Below are positions 7,668 through 15,851 of a stretch of DNA of 52,954 nucleotides, piece by piece. The position numbers were made by a program, and so were the translations under genes. How positions within the stretch are numbered: the first letter of the stretch is position 1; every line of letters starts with the position of its first letter. Origin of the DNA: Anaerotignum sp. (lineage in GTDB: Bacteria > Bacillota > Clostridia > Lachnospirales > Anaerotignaceae). The notes under the pieces were generated by a model. The model saw only the letters and a list, made by a program, of their open reading frames with translations. It had not been told where the DNA came from and did not search any database. Location of the stretch: the NCBI GenBank assembly GCA_028710085.1, contig JAQUSU010000001.1, positions 53,422-106,375 on the forward strand, written 5' to 3'.

Positions 7668-9125
7668 ATGGGTAAGCTGGATGGACTAGGTGGGGATAAG
7701 GTTTTTTATTTTTTTGAAGAAATTTGTAAAATTCCCCATGGCAGTGAAAATGAAATGGCGTTAAGTGATTATATCGTTGCTTTTGCAAAGGAACGAGGAT
7801 TATATTGCCGTCAGGATGCACATTATAATGTATTTATAAAAAAAGCTGGGTCAAAGGGATACGAGAATGCTGCACCTATCATTTTACAAGGGCATATTGA
7901 TATGGTTTGTGAGAAAAATGCCGGAACTGAGCTGGATTTTTTGACAGACCCCATTGAAATATATGCAGAGGGTGATTTCATTCATGCAAGGGGAACAACC
8001 TTAGGCGCAGACGACGGAATTGCAGTGGCATATATACTGGCTTTATTGGAGGATGATACCTTGGCGCATCCGCCAATCGAGGCGATTTTTACCGTTGAGG
8101 AAGAGATCGGCATGGGTGGTACAAGAGCCTTTGAGACGTTTGATGTGGAAGGCAAGCGCTTTCTAAACATGGATACGGAGGAAGAAGGGGTTTTGCTTTC
8201 CGGCTGTGCAGGCGGGCGACGGGTAAGGGTTTATTTGCCCGCAGAGCGTAGCGATAGCCCTGTGGGAAAAAAGGCGTATCAGATTTCCATTCGTGGGCTA
8301 AAGGGCGGGCACTCCGGTGCGGATATTCACCTGCAAAGGGCGAACGCCAATCGCTTGATGGGCAGAATTTTATATATGCTCAAGGAGGCTGTTGATTTTT
8401 CCGTAGCCAGTGTTGATGGCGGAAATATGGACAATGCCATTTGCCGTGAAGCAGGGGCAACGGTTTTGTTTGCCGCTGAAAATGAGCCAACGGTCAGAGA
8501 ATTATTGGGAAAATGGGAAAAAATGATTCAAGAGGAATATAATTCCTGTGAAACGTCTATAACTATAACGATGGAGACTTTACAAGAAGAGGTTTTTAAG
8601 GTTTTAACAGAGGAGACAAAAAATAAATTGATTCATATTTTACTGCTTCTGCCCTATGGTGTTCAGACCATGAGCATGGAGATGGAGGGCTTGGTAGAAA
8701 GCTCCAGTAATATTGGGATTGTAAAAACCACTTCTGAGCATATCTATTTTGATAATGCAGTCAGAAGCTCCGTGGAAAGTAGAAAGGAATTGATTTGCCA
8801 GAAAATTTATTCTATTGCCAGTCTTTGCGGTGCAAGCGTTGAGGATGTGAATGATTACCCAGGGTGGAAGTTTAACCCGAATTCCCCATTATTAAAGCTA
8901 TTTGCAAAGACCTATGGAGAATTTTACGGCAAGGAGGCAGAGATTTCCGCAATTCATGCAGGGCTGGAATGCGGGCTGTTTTCTGAGAAAATTTTGGATT
9001 TGGATATGGTTTCCATCGGCCCCGAAATGCATGATGTGCACACGCCCGATGAGCGACTTTCTATTTCCTCCACAATTCGTGTTTGGGAATTTCTAAAAGA
9101 AGTGTTAAAGAAAATGGATCACTGA
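7668..9125 (+). CDS. pepD: Aminoacyl-histidine dipeptidase (M20/PepD)
   Basis: A 485-residue cytosolic metallopeptidase of the M20 family, PepD subgroup, that cleaves dipeptides such as X-His. Zinc-site motifs are visible in order: LQGHIDMVCEK (His, Asp), GADDGIAVAY (bridging Asp), TVEEEIGMGG (catalytic Glu pair) and MDTEEEG. The lid/dimerisation domain follows (GGHSGADIHLQRANA). The length matches the family. The start is ATG 7668, 7 nt after GAGGAGG. The next gene begins 22 nt downstream and is probably co-transcribed. Confidence 0.93.
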   Translation: MGKLDGLGGDKVFYFFEEICKIPHGSENEMALSDYIVAFAKERGLYCRQDAHYNVFIKKAGSKGYENAAPIILQGHIDMVCEKNAGTELDFLTDPIEIYAEGDFIHARGTTLGADDGIAVAYILALLEDDTLAHPPIEAIFTVEEEIGMGGTRAFETFDVEGKRFLNMDTEEEGVLLSGCAGGRRVRVYLPAERSDSPVGKKAYQISIRGLKGGHSGADIHLQRANANRLMGRILYMLKEAVDFSVASVDGGNMDNAICREAGATVLFAAENEPTVRELLGKWEKMIQEEYNSCETSITITMETLQEEVFKVLTEETKNKLIHILLLLPYGVQTMSMEMEGLVESSSNIGIVKTTSEHIYFDNAVRSSVESRKELICQKIYSIASLCGASVEDVNDYPGWKFNPNSPLLKLFAKTYGEFYGKEAEISAIHAGLECGLFSEKILDLDMVSIGPEMHDVHTPDERLSISSTIRVWEFLKEVLKKMDH

Positions 9126-9147
9126 TTTTTAAAGGAATGGTGAAGCA

Positions 9148-10302
9148 ATGCGGTTGCCTTGGAATAAAAAATATCTTGCTATTTCTTTCCATGTGATTTT
9201 CACTGTGGGTATTTTAGTGGTAATGGGACTGTTTCTTTTTCAGCTTTCCGAGGCGAAAAATGTCATAATTCAGACGGCGAGGGGAATCCTCGCCGTTTTT
9301 GCGCCTCTTTTGTGGGCAGTTTTTTTTTCCATATTGCTAGAGCCTCTCACTGCATTTTTTCAAAAAGTGTATGAATCCCGCTTGACGGCAATACGGCGAA
9401 GCAAAATTAAAAACAGAAAAGCAGGTACATCGGCAGCATATATTGCTGTGATTATGATACTGTTTTTGGGGGGCACTTGGGCTGCCAAAAGCTTGGATAC
9501 GGCGGATTTGGACGGATTGGCAGAGCATTTATCCGCATTTGTTCAAAAAATGGGCGATTTGCTGGTTTTGTTAAATCTAAAGCTGGCAGAGCTTGGTATT
9601 TTACAAAATGTGGAGGGTATTTTGTCTGCATGGACACAGAGTGTAACCCTTTGGATACAGGCAAGCATCACGGGCTTTACTGCATATCTCCCTAGAATTG
9701 GCAGCAGCTTGGTGGATATTGCGGTTGGGCTTACGGCGGCCTTTTATTTTTTAATGGAAAAAAGAAAGATATTCGATTTTTCCACGCAGGCTTCCTTGCT
9801 TTTTTTCGGGGAAAAAACCACAAGGCGTATCCGACGCGTCATTCATGCGGTGGATAACGTGGTAACGGGATATTTAGGGGGGCAGTTGACGGATGCAGGA
9901 ATTATGGCAGTGCTGTTTTCCATTGCTTTTACCGTTGTAGGGCTGCCTTATGGGGTTGTATTGGGGTTAATTTCGGGGTTTTCAAATCTAATTCCGTATT
10001 TTGGCGCCATTATGGCATTTATTCTAGCAGTATTCGCTGGTTTTATCAGTGGAGAATCCATTCGTGCCCTATATGCTTCCATATTGATTCTCATTTTACA
10101 ACAAATCGACAGCGTGTTCATTGTACCAAGGGTTGTTGGAAAAAAGGTGGAGCTGCACCCCGTTTTGGTATTGCTTTCTCTGGCGGTTTTTGGCAGACTT
10201 TTTGGCTTCTGGGGGCTTTTGGTTGCGGTACCACTGGGGGCTTTAATGAAAAATTTTTTATTTTGGCTCATGTACAAGAAGGATGAGAAAATGGAAAATT
10301 AG
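9148..10302 (+). CDS. AI-2E family transporter (PerM/YdiK type)
   Basis: A 384-residue integral membrane protein of the AI-2E/UPF0118 family. Two N-terminal membrane helices are followed by a less hydrophobic stretch (about 100-180) and then a C-terminal set of helices with the family motif region YGVVLGLISGFSNLIPYFGAI and the conserved EL.P..VL segment. Members export signals, Na+/H+ or unknown substrates, so the cargo cannot be named. The start is ATG 9148 after AAAGGAATGGTG, 22 nt after pepD. Confidence 0.88.
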   Translation: MRLPWNKKYLAISFHVIFTVGILVVMGLFLFQLSEAKNVIIQTARGILAVFAPLLWAVFFSILLEPLTAFFQKVYESRLTAIRRSKIKNRKAGTSAAYIAVIMILFLGGTWAAKSLDTADLDGLAEHLSAFVQKMGDLLVLLNLKLAELGILQNVEGILSAWTQSVTLWIQASITGFTAYLPRIGSSLVDIAVGLTAAFYFLMEKRKIFDFSTQASLLFFGEKTTRRIRRVIHAVDNVVTGYLGGQLTDAGIMAVLFSIAFTVVGLPYGVVLGLISGFSNLIPYFGAIMAFILAVFAGFISGESIRALYASILILILQQIDSVFIVPRVVGKKVELHPVLVLLSLAVFGRLFGFWGLLVAVPLGALMKNFLFWLMYKKDEKMEN

Positions 10303-10368
10303 ACTGTAATAAATAATCTAGTATTCTTTTTTATCTTAAATGGGTGGTTTGACGGCATTTCATGAAGA

Positions 10369-10430
10369 AGGCACCAACAAAAGGCGGTTTCGAAATTTTA
10401 ATCTGCCTTTTGTAGGTGCTTATGTTTTTT
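10369..10430 (+). terminator. Terminator between convergent genes
   Basis: A long imperfect stem (GCACCaACAAAAGGC / GCCTTTTGTaGGTGC) is followed by TATGTTTTTT. It lies between the AI-2E family gene and the convergent racemase gene. Confidence 0.75.
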
Positions 10431-10450
10431 ATGAAGATTCCTTTTATGAA

Positions 10451-11140
10451 TTATAAAAGAGAGAATTGAGCAGCTTTTTTTGCATGGATGAAAGCAGTGT
10501 CAAACAACAAAACGTTTGTATCCTTGGGCTGAACTAAAAGACCAATTTCTGTGCAGCCCAGAACAACACCCTGTGCTCCATTTGCATAAAGAGAATGAAT
10601 GATACGCAAGTATTCTTGTCTGGATTCTTCTTTGATTTGACCTTGACAAAGCTCTTGAAAGATAATGGAATTTACGATTTCTATATCCTCTGGTTGAGGA
10701 ATCAGAACCTCAATTCCTTTTTTCACCAGCTTTTCCTTATAAAAATCCTGGGTCATGGTATACTTTGTTCCCAATAAGCCAACCTTGCGGACATGATTTA
10801 GCAATAATTCATCTGCCGTTGCTTCTGCAATATGCAAAATCGGAATGTCTATTTTTGCTTCAATCATGGGCACAACCTTGTGCATGGTATTTGTGCAGAG
10901 GATGATAAAATCCGCTCCGGCTTTTTCCAAATTTAATGCAGCTTTTGAAAGAACAATACCGCTTTTTTCCCACTCGCCCTTTGCCTGATATTCCTCTATC
11001 TCTTGAAAATCAACGCTATACAAGAGACACTTGGCTGAATGAAGGTCACCCAAAAGATTTTTGATTGTTTCATTGATGACTTGATAATAAGTGACTGTGC
11101 TTTCCCAACTCATTCCGCCAATTAGACCAATTGTTTTCAT
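10451..11140 (-). CDS. Aspartate/glutamate racemase family protein
   Basis: A 229-residue PLP-independent racemase of the Asp/Glu racemase superfamily, closest in style to YgeA/RacX broad-specificity amino-acid racemases. The N-terminus MKTIGLIGGMSWESTVTYY is the family signature. The two catalytic cysteines are Cys82 (ILCTNTMH) and Cys196 (VLGCTEIG), so the enzyme should be active. It is transcribed away from a MocR-type regulator, from an intergenic region carrying overlapping promoters and repeated operator-like sites, which suggests control by that regulator. The actual amino-acid substrate cannot be read from the sequence. Confidence 0.9.
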   Translation of the reverse strand: MKTIGLIGGMSWESTVTYYQVINETIKNLLGDLHSAKCLLYSVDFQEIEEYQAKGEWEKSGIVLSKAALNLEKAGADFIILCTNTMHKVVPMIEAKIDIPILHIAEATADELLLNHVRKVGLLGTKYTMTQDFYKEKLVKKGIEVLIPQPEDIEIVNSIIFQELCQGQIKEESRQEYLRIIHSLYANGAQGVVLGCTEIGLLVQPKDTNVLLFDTAFIHAKKAAQFSLL

Positions 11141-11170
11141 ATGACCACCTCTTTTTTATTTTATGGCTTG

Positions 11171-11230
11171 AGTATAGCATTGCGTTATCCTCCATACAAT
11201 GATATAATTGTACGGAATACAATGTTATAA
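11171..11230. promoter_or_regulatory. Overlapping divergent promoters and MocR operator repeats
   Basis: Minus-strand racemase promoter: TTGTAT (11194-11199) and TATACT (11171-11176), 17-bp spacer. Plus-strand regulator promoter: TTGCGT (11180-11185) and TATAAT (11203-11208), 17-bp spacer. The two interleave. A direct repeat ATACAATG(A/T)TATAA occurs at 11194-11207 and 11217-11230, 13 of 14 bases identical, 23 bp apart, and the first unit is also part of a dyad TACAAT-N6-ATTGTA (11195-11212). Binding there would cover the racemase -35 and the regulator -10. Confidence 0.8.
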
Positions 11231-11243
11231 AAAGGGGGTCAAA

Positions 11244-12632
11244 ATGCCAATTAATTCGTTTGAAAATTATCCTATGTCATGGAAACCTGAATTAATCGAT
11301 AGAACACCTCCCATTTATACCCGTTTGGCACAAAAATTGGAGGAGGATATCAGAAGTGGCAGGCTTAAGCCTGGGGATAAGCTGCCGCCGCAGCGAGAGC
11401 TTGCGGATTATTTAGATTTGCATTTAAGCACAATTACAAGAACCTATAAGCTGTGCGAGGAGCGGGGGCTACTATGTGCAAAGGTGGGACAAGGAACCTT
11501 TGTGGCTTCTGATGTTCACACCACCGATATTTTGTTATATTCACAAGAATATTCAGACCTCATTGAACTGGGCACAGTGCATCCACCCTATCAAGATAAT
11601 GAAGAGATCATAAAATTTATGAAAAAGATTTTTCTTCAACCGGACATGAAGCATTTTCTTGAATACAAGTCCCCAGCGGGTACGGATATGCAGCGTAAAA
11701 CCGTATCGGAATGGCTGAAAAAAATAGACGTGGACGTGCCGCCTGAAAGCATTCTATTTGCATCGGGAAGTCAAAATGCCATATGCGCCATTTTATTGGG
11801 GTTGTTTCATGCCGGAGATAGAATCGGAACAAATTCTCATAGCTTTTCCGGACTGAAATCTATTGCAAAAATGGTTGGCGTTCAATTGATTCCTTTGCCC
11901 GAAAAGAATGGAGTGCTCAACTGCCAGGATTTGGAACGATTTTGTAAAACGGAAAATCTGAAGGGACTTTACTTTGTGCCTGAATACCATAATCCCACAA
12001 CACATTCCCTTACGGATGACGAAAGGCGTTGCATTGGGAAGATTGCAAAGCAATTTGATTTCATTGTCCTTGAGGATGCCATTAATCGGATGCTGCGTGA
12101 CACTGTGCAGCGCCCACTTTTTGCCTATGCGCCGGAGCAGACAATTCATATTTTCAGTGTTTCAAAATTTTTATGCCCCGGGCTGCGCATGGCCTACCTT
12201 TCCGTTCCTCTTCGATATAAGGGCGCACTGGATACCGCGTTGTATAACATGAATTTGATGGTGTCTCCCCTCAACGCAGAAATCGTAAATCGAATTTTCA
12301 ATTCCCCCATGCTGGATAAAATCATTGAGGAGAAGCGAATGGAGTTAAGAAAACGTAACGAACTAGTGAACCACATGTTGTGTGATTATGAGGTGCTTGG
12401 AGAGGATACCTGCAGCTTTCGATGGCTCATGCTGCCGCCTCCTTGGAAAAACGGAATGGAATTTGAACAGTTTGCAAAGCGTATGGGCTTACAAGTTTTT
12501 TGTGCGGAAAAATTCTCTGTGGGCAACGTAATTTCCCCAAGAGCCATTCGAATTTGCATATCTGCTCCCCCTACTATAGAAAAACTGCAAATCGGAATTG
12601 AAAAGCTGGCAAAAGCTTTGTTAGGGAATTGA
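11244..12632 (+). CDS. MocR-type regulator (GntR wHTH fused to aminotransferase domain)
   Basis: A 462-residue PLP-dependent transcription factor. Residues about 22-90 are a GntR winged helix (IYTRLAQKLEEDIRSGRLKPGDKLPPQRELA). Residues about 110-460 are a fold-type I aminotransferase-like domain, with the expected PLP lysine at Lys308 in SVSKFLCPGLR. I start at ATG 11244, 6 nt after AAAGGGGGT; an in-frame upstream start at 11208 would lie inside the promoter. MocR proteins usually control a divergent neighbour, here the racemase. The effector is probably an amino acid or its PLP adduct, which is inference. Confidence 0.92.
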   Translation: MPINSFENYPMSWKPELIDRTPPIYTRLAQKLEEDIRSGRLKPGDKLPPQRELADYLDLHLSTITRTYKLCEERGLLCAKVGQGTFVASDVHTTDILLYSQEYSDLIELGTVHPPYQDNEEIIKFMKKIFLQPDMKHFLEYKSPAGTDMQRKTVSEWLKKIDVDVPPESILFASGSQNAICAILLGLFHAGDRIGTNSHSFSGLKSIAKMVGVQLIPLPEKNGVLNCQDLERFCKTENLKGLYFVPEYHNPTTHSLTDDERRCIGKIAKQFDFIVLEDAINRMLRDTVQRPLFAYAPEQTIHIFSVSKFLCPGLRMAYLSVPLRYKGALDTALYNMNLMVSPLNAEIVNRIFNSPMLDKIIEEKRMELRKRNELVNHMLCDYEVLGEDTCSFRWLMLPPPWKNGMEFEQFAKRMGLQVFCAEKFSVGNVISPRAIRICISAPPTIEKLQIGIEKLAKALLGN

Positions 12633-12677
12633 AGATATCCTTTCGAAAGTCGAGGATAAATTTTAAAAGCTTGTGAA

Positions 12678-12697
12678 ACCCAATAAAAACATTGGGT
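12678..12697 (+). terminator. Weak hairpin after MocR gene
   Basis: A perfect 7-bp stem ACCCAAT / ATTGGGT with a 6-nt A-rich loop, but without a proper T tract. It may be a weak terminator. Confidence 0.4.
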
Positions 12698-12758
12698 ATC
12701 AAAATACTGTTGTAATTTTTTGAAAAACTGCCATTCAAAGTAAATTAAGCACTGCATA

Positions 12759-12787
12759 TTGAAAAAAAACGTTGTATTATGTATAAT
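12759..12787 (+). promoter_or_regulatory. Promoter of rseC-like gene
   Basis: TTGAAA at 12759-12764 and perfect TATAAT at 12782-12787, 17-bp spacer. Confidence 0.8.
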
Positions 12788-12843
12788 AGTATTCGTGAAG
12801 AATGAAGAAAGCCCAATTTTAGGGTCAGAATAGAAAGGCGGTA

Positions 12844-13278
12844 ATGAAAATGAAGGGTCTGGTAACGAAAGAAAACGGTAAAATGCTTAAGGTTCATATT
12901 ATGCGTAAGGAAGCCTGTGGTCAATGCAGGGCTTGCTTATCGGGAATGATGGAGCAGGATATGGATATTGATGCAAAAAACCTTTGTGATGCTGAGGTTG
13001 GCGATTGGGTTGAATTGGAGCTGCAGGATAATGCATTTTTGTATGCTGTATTAATTAGCTATGGGTTGCCACTCATCGGGTTTTTTATTGGTTTATTCTT
13101 AGGTCATTTTGTGGTAGGTCCTTTGGTTCCTTTGCCGGATAGCTTAGTATCCTTTGTGTTGGGTCTTGCGGGTGTTTTGCTTTGCTATGCATGGATCAAA
13201 AGCCAGAATCCCAGATGGGAAGGCGGAAAATATTTGCCGTTAGCGGTGCGTTTGACTTCAGAAGGCTATGAGGTATAG
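12844..13278 (+). CDS. RseC/MucC family membrane redox protein
   Basis: A 144-residue protein of the SoxR-reducing system RseC/MucC family. The cytosolic N-terminal part has a cysteine cluster CGQCRAC near residues 24-30, then two membrane helices (about 63-85 and 97-115). RseC members are linked to Rnf-type electron transport and redox signalling; no rnf gene is visible here. The annotated ATG 12844 lies only 2 nt after AAGGCGG, so the second ATG at 12850, 8 nt away, is the better translational start. Confidence 0.8.
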   Translation: MKMKGLVTKENGKMLKVHIMRKEACGQCRACLSGMMEQDMDIDAKNLCDAEVGDWVELELQDNAFLYAVLISYGLPLIGFFIGLFLGHFVVGPLVPLPDSLVSFVLGLAGVLLCYAWIKSQNPRWEGGKYLPLAVRLTSEGYEV

Positions 13279-13402
13279 GAAAAAATGAAATGGAAAAATT
13301 CTTGCATAAACTATGTGAGAATTTTTTTTGCTATAAATCTGCACGATCATCTTGAACCATTGTCCTTTTTTCTTCATATTATGAGGCAAAGGGGATGATT
13401 TT

Positions 13403-13759
13403 ATGAAGGAACGGGCGATGGCTCTTTGCTGTGAAGGTGAAAATTGCTCCCGCGCTATTTTGCGTGCTGCGGCAGAGCAATACGGTTTTCCTCTTTCCGA
13501 AGAACTGCTGGATAGCTGTAATGCAATCAGTGCAGGCTTTGGCGTTGGCGGAATGTGCAGCGCATTAATTGCTGCGGTTATGGTTTTGGGAATATTATTT
13601 CCAACAGAGGAAGCAAAGCAAAAAAGCTTAATTTTGTTTTGCCAGGTTCAAGAACGATGGAATTGTATTGATTGTTGCAGACTTTCCGCCAATAAAGAAA
13701 ATTGCAACGATTTGATTGGTGAAATCTCAGCAATATTAGAGGAGATTATTTGTGAATAA
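13403..13759 (+). CDS. C_GCAxxG_C_C family redox-active protein
   Basis: A 118-residue small protein matching the C_GCAxxG_C_C family pattern (putative redox-active, possibly metal- or cluster-binding). It has Cys pairs near the N-terminus (LCCEGENC), the family core GFGVGGMCSALI around residues 46-57, and C-terminal cysteines in CIDCC and NCNDL. The start is ATG 13403 after AAAGGGGATG. Its neighbour encodes another cysteine-cluster protein (RseC-like), which suggests a shared thiol or electron-transfer role. The function of the family is not established. Confidence 0.8.
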   Translation: MKERAMALCCEGENCSRAILRAAAEQYGFPLSEELLDSCNAISAGFGVGGMCSALIAAVMVLGILFPTEEAKQKSLILFCQVQERWNCIDCCRLSANKENCNDLIGEISAILEEIICE

Positions 13760-13761
13760 CA

Positions 13762-13800
13762 TAAAACGGCATGAACAGTTTTTCTGTCATGCCGTTTTTG
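13762..13800. terminator. Bidirectional terminator between convergent genes
   Basis: An 11-bp perfect stem AAACGGCATGA / TCATGCCGTTT, extended inward by ACAG/CTGT, with T run on the plus strand and matching A run for the minus strand. It separates the C_GCAxxG gene from the convergent repeat-protein gene. Confidence 0.85.
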
Positions 13801-15561
13801 TTATTCTGGAATTGGGGTTTCTTCGTCTGCTCGGTTATCTGCTTGTGTTGATATTTTGGGTTGTATTTCTTGAGGATGGCAAGCGTCGTTTTCCGCAGCT
13901 TGAATTATTTTATATTCTTGTTTGTGCAATTGCGGCTGTGGCTGATGGGTTTGTGCTTGATGGGCGCTTTTGGCCTTTTTCAGCTTTTCGTTTTCTTGCT
14001 GCAACGTTGAAAGTTCAGCCTCCAGTTGAGCCACTTGAGCTCTCCAACGAGCGTTGACGGAAGCGATTTCATCGCTTCGCTGTGTTAGAAGAGCGGACAG
14101 TTCTTCTATTTGCTGTTGATGAATATTTTGGGTAGGCATGCCCATTTTCATTGGGTTGCTTTGCGGTTTTGTTGCTTGTGCAAAATAAGCGGGTTTTTGC
14201 GGCTGCTCCCGTTGTTGATAGAGTGGCGTTTGTGTCCAATTTTCCTTCTCAAAAAAAGACGACTGGTGCTGATTTTGTTGTTCAAAAAAAGACGCTTGGG
14301 GTTGTTTCTGTTGTTCAAAAAAAGACGCTTGGGGCTGATTTTGTTGTTCAAAAAAAGATGATTGGGGTTGTTTCTGTTGTTCAAAAAAAGACGACTGCGG
14401 CTGATTCTGTTTCTCAAAAAAAGACGACTGTGGGGGATTCTGTTTTTCAAAAAAAGACGGTCGGGGCTGATTTTGTTTCTCAAAAAAAGACGACTGCGGT
14501 TGATTCTGATTCTCAAAAAAAGGCGTCTGCGGACGGTTCTCGTTTTCAGCAGGAAGCGTTTTTGGTTGAGGTAAAGTCTTGATTTTTTTTGCAATAAGAA
14601 AAGGAGCGAAGCTCTTGGAGGCATCTCCATAGGTTTCCATTGCGTTTAATTCCGGCCCCTCTGCTCCCAATAATTCGCCCTTTGTGCATTGAACGGGAAA
14701 ATTACCGGTATAGCGTTCTACTGGGCCAAAAGAGGTACCGCCACTTTCAGAAATACAGCGTAAGGGCTGCCCGTTGTCAGTCCACATCAAAACCAACCGT
14801 TCATTTTCTAAAAAAACCAAGCAGTTATCACAGTTTGCATCCTCCCAAAGAATGCGAGGCGTGCTGATGGCTGTAGTCTTTTTATATTGATAAACAACTT
14901 GTGAACGGAACATACCACGCACAATATATAAAATATGAATGCGTTCTGCATCATTTACAATCGAGAGATCAACGTAATTTGCAGCGGTCTGAATCAAAGG
15001 AGTGAGGCTGCCCATTGTAAAGGGTGAAAGAAGCATTTCCCTTGCACTCCATGTGTTTTTGGAGGTTCTATAATACAAAATAATATGCTCCTTACTTATT
15101 CTGCGCGCAAGAAAATTGGTTTTGCCAAAGGGCATAAACCGATCAATTTGATAAGGTGCCTCCCACTGTCCGTTACGAAAGACGGTATAAACCAGGGTTT
15201 CGATCCCTGGTGACTCTGATGGCAAATGATAGATCACATGGAAGGTATCCTCATTTGGAAGCAAGACAAACTTGGTTTTCGTTGAATTGTGCGTCCCGCT
15301 CATCAAAGGTCTATGCTCCCAATTTGACAAATCTCTGGAGGAAGTTATAAATAAATTCCCATCTGTGGTGGAATAAAGAACATAGCAAAGCTCTCCAAAC
15401 TGACAAACTGAGAATGCCGAAGCAGTATGCTCAGCTAAAATGATAGGGACAGACCACCCTGCACTTGTCTGTGACCGCCAAAATAGGGTATAGTTTTCGC
15501 GGTAAATGAGACAAAAATATCCGTTAGGCATTTTTATGTATTTTGCATTGGGGTTTTGCAT
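13801..15561 (-). CDS. Repeat protein: beta-propeller-like head, 11-aa tandem repeats, coiled coil
   Basis: A 586-residue protein of unrecognised family, ATG 15561 with AAGGAGC upstream. Residues about 1-330 are beta-rich with repeated modules such as LYSTTDGNLFITSSRDLSNW, resembling a sialidase/propeller fold. Residues about 340-450 contain nine exact-period 11-residue units of the form FFE(K/Q)QNQPQSS plus degenerate flanking units. Residues about 480-535 are a predicted coiled coil (QQIEELSALLTQRSDEIASV...LQQENEKLKK). The tail is Gln/His/Pro-rich and charged. There is no signal peptide. A structural, spore-associated or cytoskeletal role is possible, but nothing proves it. It ends at a shared bidirectional terminator. 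Confidence 0.72.
   Translation of the reverse strand: MQNPNAKYIKMPNGYFCLIYRENYTLFWRSQTSAGWSVPIILAEHTASAFSVCQFGELCYVLYSTTDGNLFITSSRDLSNWEHRPLMSGTHNSTKTKFVLLPNEDTFHVIYHLPSESPGIETLVYTVFRNGQWEAPYQIDRFMPFGKTNFLARRISKEHIILYYRTSKNTWSAREMLLSPFTMGSLTPLIQTAANYVDLSIVNDAERIHILYIVRGMFRSQVVYQYKKTTAISTPRILWEDANCDNCLVFLENERLVLMWTDNGQPLRCISESGGTSFGPVERYTGNFPVQCTKGELLGAEGPELNAMETYGDASKSFAPFLIAKKIKTLPQPKTLPAENENRPQTPFFENQNQPQSSFFEKQNQPRPSFFEKQNPPQSSFFEKQNQPQSSFFEQQKQPQSSFFEQQNQPQASFFEQQKQPQASFFEQQNQHQSSFFEKENWTQTPLYQQREQPQKPAYFAQATKPQSNPMKMGMPTQNIHQQQIEELSALLTQRSDEIASVNARWRAQVAQLEAELSTLQQENEKLKKAKSAHQAQTHQPQPQLHKQEYKIIQAAENDACHPQEIQPKISTQADNRADEETPIPE
14218..14541. repeat. 33-bp tandem repeat inside a coding region, nine A7 tracts
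   Basis: The core CTCAAAAAAA or TTCAAAAAAA recurs with an exact 33-bp period; the first and last cores (14248 and 14512) are 264 bp apart, which is 8 periods, so nine full units. Each unit encodes 11 residues of the minus-strand repeat protein. Every unit contains an A7 homopolymer on the plus strand (T7 in the coding strand). Unit sequences have diverged slightly. Confidence 0.9.
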
Positions 15562-15851
15562 ACAAAAGCTCCTTTGAATTTTTTATCAGTTTATGCACAA
15601 GATGAGGGAAAAAGAATAATCGGACGTAGGTTTGAGTTAAGGAGGGTTATTTCAAAGACTGCGCTAATATCTATTTCTGAAAATAATATTTTCATAGGGG
15701 AAGAAGGATTACCTTCCTTGGCTTAAAGGGAAGCTGAAAAATAAAGGTATCCCATGAGTTCCGAATTTGGAAAGGTTGACATTCCTATATAAAAAACTAT
15801 AATATAGTTAAATGATAAACAATTGGGATCATTTATTGGCAATGGGAAAGG
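15562..15851. promoter_or_regulatory. Divergent intergenic region with strong plus-strand promoter
   Basis: TTGACA at 15776-15781 and TATAAT at 15798-15803 (16-bp spacer) form a strong promoter for the FMN oxidoreductase gene. I see no good consensus promoter for the minus-strand repeat protein; its ribosome binding site AAGGAGC is clear. An SD-like AAGGAGGG near 15640 precedes an open stretch without a normal start codon, which I do not call a gene. Confidence 0.7.

Noticed and set aside
13752-14057. 101-aa plus-strand frame
   Set aside because: It runs through the bidirectional terminator and is antisense to the C-terminal part of the repeat protein.
14218-14541. Possible CRISPR-like array
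   Set aside because: Period is 33 bp with no spacers of unrelated sequence, and it is in frame within a gene.
14148-14630. Long open frames on both strands over the 33-bp repeats
   Set aside because: They arise because the tandem repeat keeps several frames open. The 586-aa minus-strand frame alone explains flanking sequence and start signals.
15640-15725. SD-like AAGGAGGG followed by about 25 open codons
   Set aside because: There is no ATG, GTG or TTG at a usable distance, and the stretch is upstream of a clear promoter for the next gene.
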